DNA of 64,000 bases from Channallabes apus (GCA_030522415.1 CM060121.1:7048476-7112475), one strand, 5' to 3'; positions 1-10,262 are shown, numbered from the stretch's first letter. The notes: generated by a model not told the origin, from the letters alone. Program-made: numbers and translations.

Positions 1-62
1 TTCTGAAATGGCAAGCGTACTCGAATTCCCACAACAATCATAGCAACAATAGCCAATCATAT

Positions 63-657
63 GCCTCTTTTCCACTGCATAGTACGGCACGACACGGTTC
101 AGTTCAACTCAATTCGGTTCGGCGCAGTTTGGCTCGGTTTGCGCTTCCACTGCAGTTTAGTAACGCTTTAGAGTGGGCGGGATTACTCACGTATCGTTTT
201 AGTCGCGGCGCCGCTACTGCCGTGACATCATCGTAAACGCGCCACAAACAAACACACAACAATGGAACATATCGATGACATGGTGTTCTTGGTGTTCATG
301 GTGTTCATTCTCGGCATGTGGATGTTTTTAACAGTGAGACGAAGGAGTTTGTTTCAAAAGAGGCTGATGGCAGCCAAAGAAAATTTTTGGTTAATACAAA
401 AAGGTGCGTCCGATCCTTCGCTGGCTGTTCTAAATACAGTGTCGCGTGTCGCAAGTTCGGTGACGATTTTCTCAGGCCAATCAGTGACCAGCAGAGTTTA
501 CACGTCACGTTTTGGTAACGGCTCGGCGCGCTTGGAACCTCGGCTGAGGTGGTACTAAAAAAAGGACCAGGTACCAGGTACTGTTCCCAGTGGAAAACCC
601 CCCAAAAGTGAGTTGAACTGAACCGTGTCGTGCCGGACTATGCAGTGGAAAAGCGCC
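63..657. mobile_element. MITE-like DNA transposon with about 49-bp terminal inverted repeats
   Basis: The left end (63-111) and the reverse complement of the right end (609-657) agree at all but about three of 49 positions. Both contain the motif CTTTTCCACTGCATAGT. The element is 595 bp, far too short for an autonomous transposon, so it is a non-autonomous or deletion derivative. Sequence inside both ends repeats the TTCCACTG motif, and the interior is GC-richer than the surroundings. I could not define a clean target-site duplication, so the superfamily (hAT or PIF/Harbinger are candidates) is not resolved. Ends of this type are widespread in teleost genomes. Confidence 0.75.
262..558 (+). 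CDS. 98-codon open frame inside the 63-657 element, function unknown
   Basis: The frame begins at an ATG preceded by CAACA and starts MEHIDDMVFLVFMVF, which gives a hydrophobic segment over roughly residues 7-25 followed by the basic run RRR at about 26-28. The rest has no motif I recognise and runs out before the right inverted repeat. It may be the 5' remnant of the coding exon of the parent transposon, truncated by the internal deletion that made the MITE. It could also be chance. No function is assigned. Confidence 0.2.
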   Translation: MEHIDDMVFLVFMVFILGMWMFLTVRRRSLFQKRLMAAKENFWLIQKGASDPSLAVLNTVSRVASSVTIFSGQSVTSRVYTSRFGNGSARLEPRLRWY

Positions 658-825
658 AATAGATGTTGCTGAGCTCATGCAAGCAGAAGGGGCTGATAGT
701 CCTTTCCTTTGGTGTCTTCTGCTGCTCCCTAACAGTGTGTGAGCAGCAGTTGAGAAAAATAAGGTTGGAGGCTTCACGTGCTGTTCCTTTGCAGTCCTGC
801 ATTTTTTATGTTTGTCTTAGCAATT

Positions 826-1294
826 GGTACCAGTCAAAAATTTTTAACACAAGTTTGGATTTTTTTTTTTTTTTTTTTTTTACAATTTAGAACAATACTG
901 AAGATTTTAAACTACGGAACAACACATATGAAATTATGTAATTAAGTAACAACAGCAATCAGTTGTTATTTTAAGACAAAAAGGTTGGCGTTGGACTACG
1001 GTTCGGAAGATCCCAGGTTCAAATCCCACAACCACCAAGTTGCCACTGTTGTGCTCTTGAGCAAGACCCTTAACCCCTTAACTGCTTAGATGTGTAATGA
1101 GATAAGAAAAAATTTAAGTCGCTCTGGATAAGAGCGTCTGCCTAATGCCTAAATGTAAATGTACAACAGTATTGTGTCAAATGCATTTGCAAAACCCATC
1201 AAGCACCATGATGAAACTCGCTCTCATGAAGACCATACCAGGAAAGCAAGACCAAAACTTACCTCTGCTGCAGAGGAGAAGTTCATTTAGAGTA

Positions 1295-1296
<2 letters not shown>
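826..1296 (+). mobile_element. Tc1-like transposon relic, split by a SINE
   Basis: The sequence GGTACCAGTCAAAAATTTTT at the left resembles the end of a common vertebrate Tc1 family (TACCAGTCAAAAGTTTGGAC type). Further in, the relic runs parallel to copies at 26420-26985 and 50225-50635. The shared sequence includes AACAACACATATG, the TTGTTATTTTAAGACA stretch, and the transposase-derived stretch GCATTTGCAAAACCCATCAA through CTCATGAAG. The coding part is the N-terminal DNA-binding region of the transposase and is full of frame breaks. It is interrupted at 985-1161 by a SINE, after which the same order of sequence resumes. Confidence 0.7.
985..1161 (+). mobile_element. 5'-truncated tRNA-derived SINE with L2-type tail
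   Basis: The copy retains a B-box-like GGTTCAAATCC at about 1016-1026, the body motif GCCACTGTTGTGCTCTTGAG, and the tail GTCGCTCTGGATAAGAGCG, ending GCCTAAATGTAAATGT. The same sequence, complete with an A box, is at 37203-37409. The 5' end including the A box is missing here. It sits inside the Tc1 relic at 826-1296, so it inserted after that element. Confidence 0.8.

Positions 1297-1297
<1 letters not shown>

Positions 1298-1341
<44 letters not shown>
1298..1341. repeat. (CA)n microsatellite, 44 bp
   Basis: An uninterrupted CA run at the edge of the Tc1 relic. Confidence 0.98.
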
Positions 1342-1342
<1 letters not shown>

Positions 1343-2679
1343 GCTTTTCCAATGGCATTTCGCTTCTAGGGACCAAGAGCTTTGCCCCATTCATATGCTT
1401 TGGTCCCCAGAAGACTGCTGTGTAACTGGTTCCCATTTAACCTGAATACAAACCCACTAACACATGCACATACACACAATGTTTTGCCTTATTTTGCTGC
1501 GTTTCTGCTAATTAGCTCTCGCTGCTAATTACTGTAATTCCCGGACGTTGAGTTCCGAGCCATTTCCCAAACACACTCGGACCGGAACGGCACGTAATTA
1601 TACACATGCTTCCACTCTTCCTCCATCCTTCACCAGCACAATTAGCCTTTCATTACACCAGAGAGTGTGTTTGTGTGCGTCTCTATGTGTGTGTGTGTGC
1701 GCGCGCTGTGGTCTGATCGCAATGTTTTGCTGTAGGCTCTGCGGTGCAGGTGATGCGTTGCATTTTAACCACCAATTGCTAACAAATTTACACACACACA
1801 CACACACACACAACATACACACACACACACACACGCGCACGCAAGCATTTGAGTCATTCTTTCAAGCTGTTATCATTATACCCAGATAACTTCCTCCCTC
1901 AATGATTAGCCAAAAATAGTGTGTGTGAGTGTGTGTGTGTGTAATTATACCAAGCTAATGACCCATTACAGTAGTAAAGAAGCATCATACCTGCCCATAA
2001 TGAACCAGAGTTGTCTGCGTGTGTGTGTTTCGACATGCTAACTATGCTAATGTGTTTTATCGTGTAATGTAAACAAAGGCAGACCATATACGATTATATC
2101 ATCCGTACTTTACAATCAGTTATAGTCACAGTTTGAAGGTTGAAGTTCAAAAGTCAACCATCAACTGGTAAATTGATGCTTGCAGTTTTCTGGGATACTC
2201 AACGATCAGTATTGGAACATTATCAGGAAAAGGTTCAATAAAAGAGCTAAAGCCTGAACTTCAGATTAAACATTTTTAATGATCAAACAAAAGCTTGATG
2301 TGACGAATGGACAAAGTGTATTGTGATTATGTCAAAAAGTATGTATGTGTCACTCCTAAAAGTTAATCAAAAGTAAATTCTACAGCCAGATTTTTTGAAT
2401 CACCCTATATCTAACCTTCCCCATGATGTTTAAATAGCTGTCAGTAGTTCGACATTTTTTTTTTTCATTTTTTTATAAATACAGTTGAGTGACAAAGCTG
2501 TTGTTAATTCAGTCATGGCTATTCATCAATTAAATTCAATCATGACTCATGATGATGTACTGTGCTTTCTTAAATGCAATATGGACTTTACGTTTCCTCC
2601 TTGTCTAATTTATTACTTTTCTTTTTCTTTTTGGAAAACAATGGAAAGCAATTTCCTTTTGGAATTAATAAAGTTTAAT
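1342..2679. other. No gene seen; AT-rich with short CA/TG runs
   Basis: A broken (CA)n run lies at 1790-1834 and short TG runs lie near 1688 and 1921. The stretch GGTCCCCAG near 1402-1410 recurs in altered form near 4143 and 6797, always close to CA repeats, and probably belongs to an old dispersed repeat. Nothing else is recognised. Confidence 0.6.
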
Positions 2680-2692
2680 ATAAAGGTATAAT

Positions 2693-3073
2693 AATGGGCG
2701 CGGTGGTGTAGTGGTTAGCGCTGTCGCCTTGCACCTCCAGGGTCCAGGGTTCGATTCCCCGGGCCAGGCTCGATTCCCGTCTCTGTGTGCATGGAGTTTG
2801 CATGTTCTCCCCGTGCTTGGTGGGTTTCCTCCGGGTACTCCGGTTTCCTCCCACAGTCCAAAGATATGCAGATTAGGATAATTGGCGTTCCTAAATTGCC
2901 CGTAGTGTGTGATTGGGCGTGTGAGTGTGTGTATGTGTGTGTGCCCTGCGATGGATTGGCACCCTGTCCAGGGTGTACCCCGCCTAGTGCCCGAAGTCTC
3001 CTGGGATAGGCTCCAGGTCCCCCGTGACCCTGAACACAGGATTAAGCGGTATAGAAAATGAATGAATGATTGA
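2693..3073 (+). mobile_element. Full-length tRNA-derived SINE with RTE-like tail (copy A)
   Basis: The tRNA-like head has an A box at 2704-2714 (TGGTGTAGTGG) and a B box at 2748-2758 (GGTTCGATTCC). The body contains GGAGTTTGCATGTTCTCC and TTTCCTCCCACAGTCCAAAG. A TG-rich stretch follows, then the tail GATTGGCACCCTGTCCAGGG through GGATTAAGCGGTATAG, ending in ATGA repeats. The element is flanked by the 13-bp target-site duplication ATAAAGGTATAAT at 2680-2692 and 3074-3086. The ATGA tail and the 3' region resemble fish RTE-type LINEs, which would supply the reverse transcriptase. Confidence 0.9.
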
Positions 3074-3189
3074 ATAAAGGTATAATTTGTATTTAAAAAT
3101 TTTTTCGAGGACCATGTTTTTTTTTTATTTGATGATGACATTTTCATGCATTATTTAATAAAAAAAATAATTTAATGAACGACTAATAA

Positions 3190-3325
3190 GGGCAGTGCTG
3201 GCTCTAGCGGATGAGGCTCTGGGTTTTTGATCATAGGGTCAGGGGTTCGAGCCAAACCACCAATAGTTTGCCACTGTTGAGCCCTGGGGCAAGGCTCTTG
3301 ACCCAGAAAAAGGGATTGCCACAAA
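3190..3325 (+). mobile_element. Diverged tRNA-derived SINE fragment
   Basis: A B-box-like GGTTCGAGCCA and the body motif TGCCACTGTTGAGCCCTGGG relate it to the L2-tailed SINE family at 985 and 37203. The 3' tail is not recognisable. Confidence 0.5.
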
Positions 3326-3974
3326 GGCTAAAAGTTGAAAGGAAAAATTTACAACTGCAAGTAAAATGTTCAGGTCAAAGACATTTACAACAGATTTCTT
3401 ACAGCAAAATGTGTGTACACATTCATGTGTATTACAGCATCATGATGTATCTAAAAAAGAAATATGGTATAGTTTGTTCTCTTCAATAGCTATTAGAGAA
3501 AAAGGAGACATTCTTACAGTATATAGTTAAGAGACACCCCCGTGTTAAAACATGACAGTATACACATTATACAAAAGTTTAAAATGAATAAAACTTACTA
3601 CTAATAATAATAACAATAATTGTAAAATTCACTTAGCATTTGAGCGTTGTGTGCTTGGCATGCTTTGTGTTTCGGTGGGCAAAAATCCGAGCTGCTTCTG
3701 CTGCTGTCTCCTCTATCAAGCTATAAATCTTTTTTTGACATACAAACATAATGCCAGACAAGTCCCAACCAGCCTTATTTCCTCTCCTTTGGCTGGGATA
3801 CTGTTTCACTCTCAGCTCCCCACTGAGAAAACACACTGGCCACTGCGACATACAGCACAACCTTTATTTTTGTGAACCAACCAAATGTTCCAGAGAAGTC
3901 AAGTATTCCTATCATTACTGGGACATTTGCTCCTCAGACAGGCATACACGCAGTACACGCAGACAGGCAGGCAG

Positions 3975-4006
3975 ACACACACACGCACGCACACACACGC
4001 ACACAC

Positions 4007-4044
<38 letters not shown>
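3975..4044. repeat. Compound (CA)n-(AAC)n microsatellite
   Basis: An interrupted CA/CG run passes directly into about 12 AAC units at 4007-4044. In three frames the AAC block would read as poly-Q, poly-N or poly-T, but there is no gene around it. Confidence 0.95.
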
Positions 4045-4045
<1 letters not shown>

Positions 4046-4173
4046 AAAATTGCTTTATGGGCATCAAACCAAATGCCAAGTTGTGTATTTATACCATGAT
4101 TTGTATATTTCAGTCCAGGTTTTACACACATGATGGCTTTATGGGGACCAAGCAAACGTCACAAAGAAATCAT

Positions 4174-4174
4174 G

Positions 4175-4212
<38 letters not shown>
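4174..4212. repeat. Compound (CA)n-(GA)n microsatellite
   Basis: CA units to 4190, then GA units to 4212, next to a GGGGACCA motif seen beside other CA repeats here. Confidence 0.95.
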
Positions 4213-4314
4213 TTGTTTTATTATGACCAAGAAAATGTGTCAAGATTAAAGTACAATGTATTCCTACTATAACTGTAAAACTGGGTACTCAGAAAAGCCT
4301 CATGCCTCATACAT

Positions 4315-4318
<4 letters not shown>

Positions 4319-4358
<40 letters not shown>
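4319..4358. repeat. (CT)n microsatellite, 40 bp
   Basis: A pure CT run followed by a short CA run. Confidence 0.97.
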
Positions 4359-4363
<5 letters not shown>

Positions 4364-4559
4364 ACACACACACAATATTTTTTTTTAAATAAGAACCAGC
4401 CAAAAGTCCCCACAATGTCTACCTCTGTCTTTCTAGTCTTATTGACTTATTTTTGTATGTCTGTGTGTTCCATGAGATCATCACATTTTAATTAGCACTA
4501 AGTAAAATGTTCCTTCAAAACCTGATGAAATGTCATTATTATCATATTAAATGTGTAAA

Positions 4560-4750
4560 CATGTAGAGGTGCGGTGTGAAGGATATTGAGATGTGAGTGC
4601 TGAACAGTGAGTCACAATCGCCGATGGACAAGTGACGTCAAATGAAAATGATATAACACTCATAAGGAAAATTTGTATCAAACAAAAAAAAAAGACTTAA
4701 ACTTGCTGATGTTCAATAAAGAATACTGTAAAAAAAAAAAAAAAAAAAAA
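4560..4750 (+). other. Possible retroposed 3' end: poly(A) signal plus A tract
   Basis: An AATAAA at about 4715-4720 is followed about ten bases later by an A tract of 21 bases at 4730-4750, the arrangement left by a retroposed poly(A) RNA. The upstream sequence has no recognisable coding frame. A perfect TGACGTCA (cAMP-response-element palindrome) lies at 4633-4640, but without a gene its role is unknown. An ordinary A-rich stretch is the alternative. Confidence 0.3.
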
Positions 4751-5469
4751 GTAAATTAATCAAATATATGTCATTATTTTAAAAGCAAAAATTGTATAAT
4801 CGTGTATACAGACATTTTCTATAAAGAATCATTTAACATTTAATATCTATAGAAGGAGGCCGCATTGTCAGTGTTTTGGACCATGCAGTAAGATTTATAC
4901 CAGGACTTTGTGTTTTCCAATTTCTCTGAAATACCACAAGCAGCATTTTTGACTTTCCAGAGAGAGGCTGGAGAGGGAATGACGGTTTATAGCTGATATA
5001 ATGTTAGTATAACCATCAAATGTTTTTTTTATGTGTACCACAACATTAAATGTACCTATAAATGGACCAAATGTATGCATTGCTATCTATTTAAAACTAA
5101 AACCTACTATACTACTATTACTATATGCTTAAAAAAAACAACTACTTATCATTATTTAATTTTTTATCAGATTGAATTTGCATGCCTTGACAGATCACAT
5201 TATCTAATTTGCGCACATTTGACCTCTGAACTGGAAAGCATGCATACATTGTTACGTCTTTGCTCACAACATCAGGGTTAAGACATGTTATAATTGTGTG
5301 ACCAAACAATGTATGCTTGGGATTTTGCTCTGGATGATGTTTTGTTCAGGAGGAAACAGTTAGTCGACTTGATTTGTCGAGCTTCAAAAGAAAAAAAGAA
5401 AGCTAGGTGGTAAACAAATTGCTCTCTTTAGCTCTTCCAGAAGTTGTTGCTAGCATCGTCATGTGACTG
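4751..5469. other. No gene or known repeat seen
   Basis: AT-rich sequence with no long open frame, no clear repeat and no regulatory motif I can support. Confidence 0.6.
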
Positions 5470-6362
5470 TTATGTCCTGTACTCGGCCTCCTGACACTCA
5501 GGTTTCCACCCGGGTCTCAGCATGTCCTGCAGACATCTCATCCTGGATAACAGCCTACCAGCTGAAACACAATCTCAGTAAAACCAAACTGCTGTTCATC
5601 CCAGGTGAATTAGTCCCCTGTCAAGACCTTGTGATCTCCATGGACAACAATCGGATCACTCCATCAGTCACTGTCTGCAATCTTGGGGTAACTCTCAACT
5701 ATCATTTTCCCCACAACATTGCTAACCTTACTCGCTCTTGTCAATTTAATCTTTACAACATCAGGAGAATTTGCTCATTTCTTTCTACACACTCTACTCA
5801 GGTGCTTGTTCAGTCCCTTGTTATTTCGAAACTGGACTACTTCAACTCAGTCCTGACAGATCTGCCTCTATCCACCATTCATCACTCCTTTCACTTGCTT
5901 ACTTTAGCTGATTGCGTCAAATTCAAAGCACTGATGCTTGCCTACAAAGGTAAAAACGGTCCAGCACCCTCAAACGCCTCTTAGGTCTAATCAAACGCGA
6001 GGTGTGCACCGCGTTCCCTCCAATCCCCCAGCACTGCTCGACTGGTCTCACCATGTCTCAGTGATCGAGAAAGACATGCATCTACTGTAGATTGTTTTCT
6101 GTTCTGGTTCATTGGTGGTGGAATGAACTTCCTCTAGATGTCTGAACAGCTGCGTCTGGCGATGACTTAAGTCCTATTTGTTCCTTCAATATTTGGGTTA
6201 ATCCATCTCCCCCCAAAAAACGAGAAAAAAACCCCCTTGCAACAGTGTTTGACTGATGGTACTAAGTTAGTCACCTAGTACCCCAGTGTAAGAACCTGTC
6301 CAATGATGGAAACTTCAAAGCACTTGACTAAAATTGATTAAAAGCCTAAATGTAAATGTAAA
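5470..6362 (+). pseudogene. L2-clade LINE fragment: reverse-transcriptase C-terminus and 3' end
   Basis: The frame at 5463-5984 reads ADISSWITAYQLKHNLSKTK, then NLGVTLNYHFPHNIANLTRS, YNIRRICSFLS, VQSLVISKLDYFNSVLTDLP and FKALMLAYKGKNGPAP. These are the C-terminal reverse-transcriptase blocks of fish L2/CR1 LINEs. About 50 residues are missing between the SKLDYFNS block and FKALMLAYK. After the stop at 5982-5984 the homologous C-terminus continues out of frame: STARLVSP at about 6029-6060, then a relic of the NELPLDVR block at about 6122-6155. The 3' end GCCTAAATGTAAATGTAAAT is shared with the L2-tailed SINEs at 985 and 37203. The copy is 5'-truncated and dead. Confidence 0.85.
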
Positions 6363-6618
6363 TTTTATGAAATCCCCACATACTGACTGATGGATGTTGA
6401 TGTCTTACGCATGCAAAGATCACATGAATTCTAATCTGACCCTTTTCAAGTCGCATGACCTGCGAAAATGGGTCAGATCTGATCTGAAAAACATCAGATT
6501 TCTACAGACTGCCATAAATCTGTGTCACGTTAGATCTGTGTCAGATTTGGGAAACAAGTCAGAATTGTGTCTCTGTCAAATTTGTCACTGATTATTTTCC
6601 CAATACGTCATTCACAGA

Positions 6619-6620
<2 letters not shown>

Positions 6621-6686
<66 letters not shown>
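6621..6686. repeat. (CA)n microsatellite, 66 bp
   Basis: A pure CA run. Confidence 0.98.
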
Positions 6687-6689
<3 letters not shown>

Positions 6690-6924
6690 AAGAGAGACTT
6701 GTTTCTTAAGTCAAAATGAAAGATTTTTAATCACAATTCTGTCCTCAGTTTGTCCTTTTGTCCTATTTTATGCTGGTCCCTACAAGACTGTTCTGTGTCT
6801 GGTCCCCATAAACAGTTGAATACAAAGAAACAAACACAGAAGGTGACTGAAAAAGCATGGTTCAATATATCATATTTCAGAACCACTCTTGTTCCTCCAG
6901 GAAGGAAATGAATATTAACCCCCC

Positions 6925-6927
<3 letters not shown>

Positions 6928-6971
<44 letters not shown>
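6928..6971. repeat. (CA)n microsatellite, 44 bp
   Basis: A pure CA run. Confidence 0.98.
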
Positions 6972-6973
<2 letters not shown>

Positions 6974-7434
6974 CACCCACCGCACACACAGAGGCAGAGA
7001 AGAGCAAGGGGTTTCTGACGATGTTGGCTGTGGTAGATGTTTTTCGGAAACTTCTTTTAATCTGAATATTGCTTTAGAATTATTATTCTTAGCGTGTGTA
7101 TTCTTTCTTCCCTCCTTCACCTCTCGCCCTCTCCCTCCCTTATCCTTCTACATCTTTCTCCCTTTCCCTACACTCCCTGTAATGTGTTCAGAGAACGACA
7201 GAACACGAGAAATCTGCTTGAATAGACAGAGATCATATTCCATTTTTTTCTGTGCTTCTCTTTTTTCATCTCATAATTTTTTTCAATCCATTACTCTCTT
7301 TCTCTCTTTCTTTCTCTCTCTAGCTCTCTCCCTCTCTCACACTTTCTTGTTTCTCATTCTAAGCCCACCGAGTCTCTCTCCTTGTCCTCTCTGGCCACTC
7401 ATTAACTAACATGGAACCAGGAGGTCTACTGCGC

Positions 7435-7437
<3 letters not shown>

Positions 7438-7466
<29 letters not shown>
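7438..7466. repeat. (TG)n microsatellite
   Basis: A TG run 56 bp before a CA run, so the two could pair as an imperfect inverted repeat. Confidence 0.95.
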
Positions 7467-7520
7467 CATGTGCACACATCCCTGTGCAATTCATTGCTGA
7501 ATTCACATCCCTGTAAGCAA

Positions 7521-7521
<1 letters not shown>

Positions 7522-7603
<82 letters not shown>
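7522..7603. repeat. (AC)n microsatellite, 82 bp
   Basis: A long uninterrupted AC run. Confidence 0.98.
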
Positions 7604-7608
<5 letters not shown>

Positions 7609-7758
7609 TCTGTGGCTGGAAACTTTGATAAACATTTAAGTGCTGAAAAAAGGACTATTAGTGGAAATTAGAGATAAGTATGATTCCGATTAAAGAGCTT
7701 ATTTACATCACATCCTCTTTTTAAATTTTGCTGTCTGAGGGTGACAGAGAGACTAAGA

Positions 7759-7762
<4 letters not shown>

Positions 7763-7790
<28 letters not shown>
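7763..7790. repeat. (GA)n microsatellite
   Basis: A GA run within a purine-rich stretch. The flanks 7095-7400 and 7915-8035 are unusually CT-rich on the plus strand. Confidence 0.95.
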
Positions 7791-7793
<3 letters not shown>

Positions 7794-8075
7794 AGCAAAG
7801 ATAGAATTGGTTGGCCAAACATTTAGGGAGAGTAATGTAATTGTAATAATCAACCATTTACAAATGCATTTACATTGACATTGTGTGTGTATGTAAATGT
7901 GCCCTTATTTTAATTTATCCATCCATCTTTTCCTCCTTCTGACTTTTTTCATTCTCTTTATTTGTCTTCTCTATCTCTGTCTCTACTCTACCCACCTCTA
8001 TATCTCTCCCTCTTTCCATCTTCCTCTCTCTCCCTGCTGTATAAGGAACATTTTTACTAAGGTGTTTTAACGAAC

Positions 8076-8077
<2 letters not shown>

Positions 8078-8146
<69 letters not shown>
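8078..8146. repeat. (AC)n microsatellite, 69 bp
   Basis: A pure AC run. Confidence 0.98.
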
Positions 8147-8149
<3 letters not shown>

Positions 8150-8989
8150 CCTGTGTCTTCCATCCGTACCAGGTTTCCAGGAATCTGTGGATGTCATCAG
8201 CGGGAGTTCCTCATCGCCCTGCGTCCCGATTGGCTCAGTTAATAGAATGACCCCTGATGCTGGAATATGATTGGTCGATCTTATCTGAGCTGCAGGAAAT
8301 TGAGCTTGATGGCTTCCTACACTGGAAAGAGATGGGAGATAAAGTATGTGAATTTCCTAAGTTTGTGTGTGTGGGTGTGGGTGTGTGCACATGTGTGTGT
8401 TTGTGCATGATTGACATGTGACAAGGCACCGTAAGTTGCTTTTAATGTCGCCGTCTGATTCTTAATGCGGTAACCAGATGTCTCTCAGGGAAGGTTTTAT
8501 TATTACTATTATATCATAAAGGGCCACTAGAAAAAGAAATATGGCCAGACCTTAGCACACAATACACATGCGTTGTTGTATAATAAATTATTCATTTTAT
8601 ATTCACTTATACTGATACACACCCTGAGGGTTGTAATGACTGTCATATTCTTAAAGAACAGTCACATGCTAAACTTGCTAACACATAAGGCAATGGTTTA
8701 TGGTCGCAGATTAGCAAGAACAGACTGTAGTGATTAGTTTATGGCCATAAATAAGAAAAATCTAGTTAGGTTTCCATGACCCTGTATACAGGATAAAGTG
8801 ATGTGGACGATGAGTTTGTAAGTGGTTATGTTTTGTAGCAGCTTTTGACAAACGAAACATGTTAGAATTGATGTGGGGAGCATAAACAGCTAACATCCTC
8901 TTATCTTAAAGCTAATTATGCTAGCTCTGTAGCTAATCTCTGGCAAGGGACAATTTCTGGTTTTGAAAAACAAGGACACAAGAAAAGCA
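8147..8989. other. No gene assigned; one short exon-like patch and a SINE scrap
   Basis: Positions 8172-8256 stay open in one frame (QESVDVISGSSSSPCVPIGS) after a CAG, but there is no good donor site, so I do not call an exon. The SINE scrap at 8770-8812 is listed separately. Confidence 0.4.
8770..8812 (+). mobile_element. Scrap of RTE-tailed SINE 3' end
   Basis: GACCCTGTATACAGGATAAA followed by GACGATGAG is the terminal part of the RTE-tailed SINE family. Nothing of the head or body remains. Confidence 0.6.
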
Positions 8990-9510
8990 TTAAAATGTAG
9001 TTCCTTGAATGTCCACTGGGGGCTGGCATCATAAGGGATTTAATCTCAATAAACCCCCATGTTAAATGCTCTACCTTACAAAAGAAATAAAAGTTTTAAA
9101 CATGGTCTCCATAGCTAGATTTCTTATTTATGACAACAGTACGGGGGTGAATTTCCTATGGAACTGATCAGTTCCAATTATATTAAGCCATACATTTGTG
9201 GACCAGGTGTAATGCAGGTGTCAAGCCAATAGCTAGATAACTGGCATATAAATTTACGTTAGCCACTGTATCGTTTAAGCTAAACTACAGCTAAGCTAGC
9301 TAGGTTGCGGTAATTGAGGTAAATAGGCATGTTCCAACCAACAGCCATGCTCCAGTCGTTATGCCCATCTATGGATTAACCTAGCTTTTTTTCAGAGTTA
9401 GCACCTGCCAGGATGTCAACTTTCTGTATATGAGATTCAAAACCGCTCTTCAGAAAACCTATGGGTGATGTCACAGTTGTCCAGTTCTTGTTATACAGTA
9501 TGGTGGTCTC
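8990..9510 (+). repeat. Unclassified fish dispersed repeat, copy 1
   Basis: The stretches TGCAGGTGTCAA (about 9213), GTTAGCCACTG, AACCAACAGCCATGCTCCAG (about 9337) and CGCTCTTCAGAAAACCTATG (about 9444) recur in the same order in the split copy at 32790-33045 plus 34125-34400. The sequence resembles a repeat common in teleosts whose end reads CCGCTCTTCAGAAACC and TGGGTGACGTCAC. It has no coding capacity. The class is unknown to me. Confidence 0.6.
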
Positions 9511-9617
9511 TGGTCAAATTGATTGTTTTTAGCTTGGATAAAAGAGGAGAAGATCTGCTACAGAATGCTGTTGTTTTTTTTATATGTTCTGACTAACATG
9601 ATCTACTAACCAGCATA

Positions 9618-9735
9618 CAGTACCAGTCAAACGTTTGGACGCACCTATTTAAATTTTTTTGTTTAGTGATTTATTTTGGAACAATACTGAAGATTTCAAG
9701 ATAATGAAATAAAACATATGAAAATAAATGGCAAC
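9618..9735 (+). mobile_element. Tc1-like transposon left end, truncated
   Basis: The sequence begins CAGTACCAGTCAAACGTTTG right after a TA dinucleotide, as expected for Tc1 insertion, and continues to ACAATACTGAAGATTTCAAG. It is the same family as the relics at 826, 21370, 26420 and 50225. The copy stops where the LINE tail at 9745 begins. Confidence 0.7.
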
Positions 9736-9812
9736 AAATGACAACCAATTGAATTCAATTCAATTAATTTTTTATCTATATAGCACTTTTAAGAATGGTC
9801 ATTATTGCAAAG

Positions 9813-9938
9813 CATTCATTCATTCATCTTCTATACCGCTTTATCCTGTATTTAGGGTCGCGGGGACCTGGAGCCTATCCCAGGAGACTCAGGGCACAAG
9901 GCAGGGTACACCCTGGACAGCGTGCCAATCCATCGCAG

Positions 9939-10011
<73 letters not shown>

Positions 10012-10222
10012 ATTCACACACTATGGTCAATTTTGGGAACGGCAATTAGCCTAATCTGCATATCTTTGGACTGTGGGAGGAAACCCGGAGGAAACCCACC
10101 AAGCACGGGGAGAACATGCAAACTCCATGCACACAGAGACGGGAATTGAGCCTGGCCGAGAATCGAACCCGGACCCTGGAGGTGCAAGGCGACAGTGCTA
10201 ACCACTACACCACTGTGCCGCC
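9813..10222 (-). mobile_element. Full-length RTE-tailed SINE (copy D) with expanded internal (AC)n
   Basis: It reads in the opposite direction to copy A: tail first (CATTCATTCATTC), then the body, then the tRNA-like head ending ACCACTACACCACTGTGCCG. It is flanked by TATTGCAAAG at 9803-9812 and 10223-10232. Its internal TG/AC stretch has grown to about 69 bp at 9941-10009, against a short imperfect run in copies A and B. Confidence 0.9.
9941..10009. repeat. (CA)n microsatellite inside SINE copy D, 69 bp
   Basis: A pure run located exactly where other SINE copies carry a short imperfect TG/CA stretch. Confidence 0.97.
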
Positions 10223-10262
10223 TATTGCAAAGCAGCTTTACAGAATAAAAAAAATGAGGAAA

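Larger units (their letters stand above)
9745..10262 (-). mobile_element. LINE 3' end (Rex/CR1-like), split by SINE copy D
   Basis: Minus-strand 3' terminus with AATTGAATTGAATT-type repeats, here TTCAATTCAATT, followed by TATATAGCACTTTTAAGAAT and, beyond the SINE, GCAAAGCAGCTTTACAGAAT. These match the 3' terminus of the LINE at 29265. Removing 9813-10222 and one target duplication restores a continuous LINE end. Confidence 0.75.

Noticed and set aside
2704..2758. tRNA gene suggested by A and B boxes
   Set aside because: The boxes belong to a SINE head. The acceptor stem and anticodon loop do not fold into a functional tRNA and the same sequence recurs in many copies.
2665..3147. 160-codon minus-strand frame
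   Set aside because: It covers SINE copy A and its flanks; no protein similarity outside the SINE.
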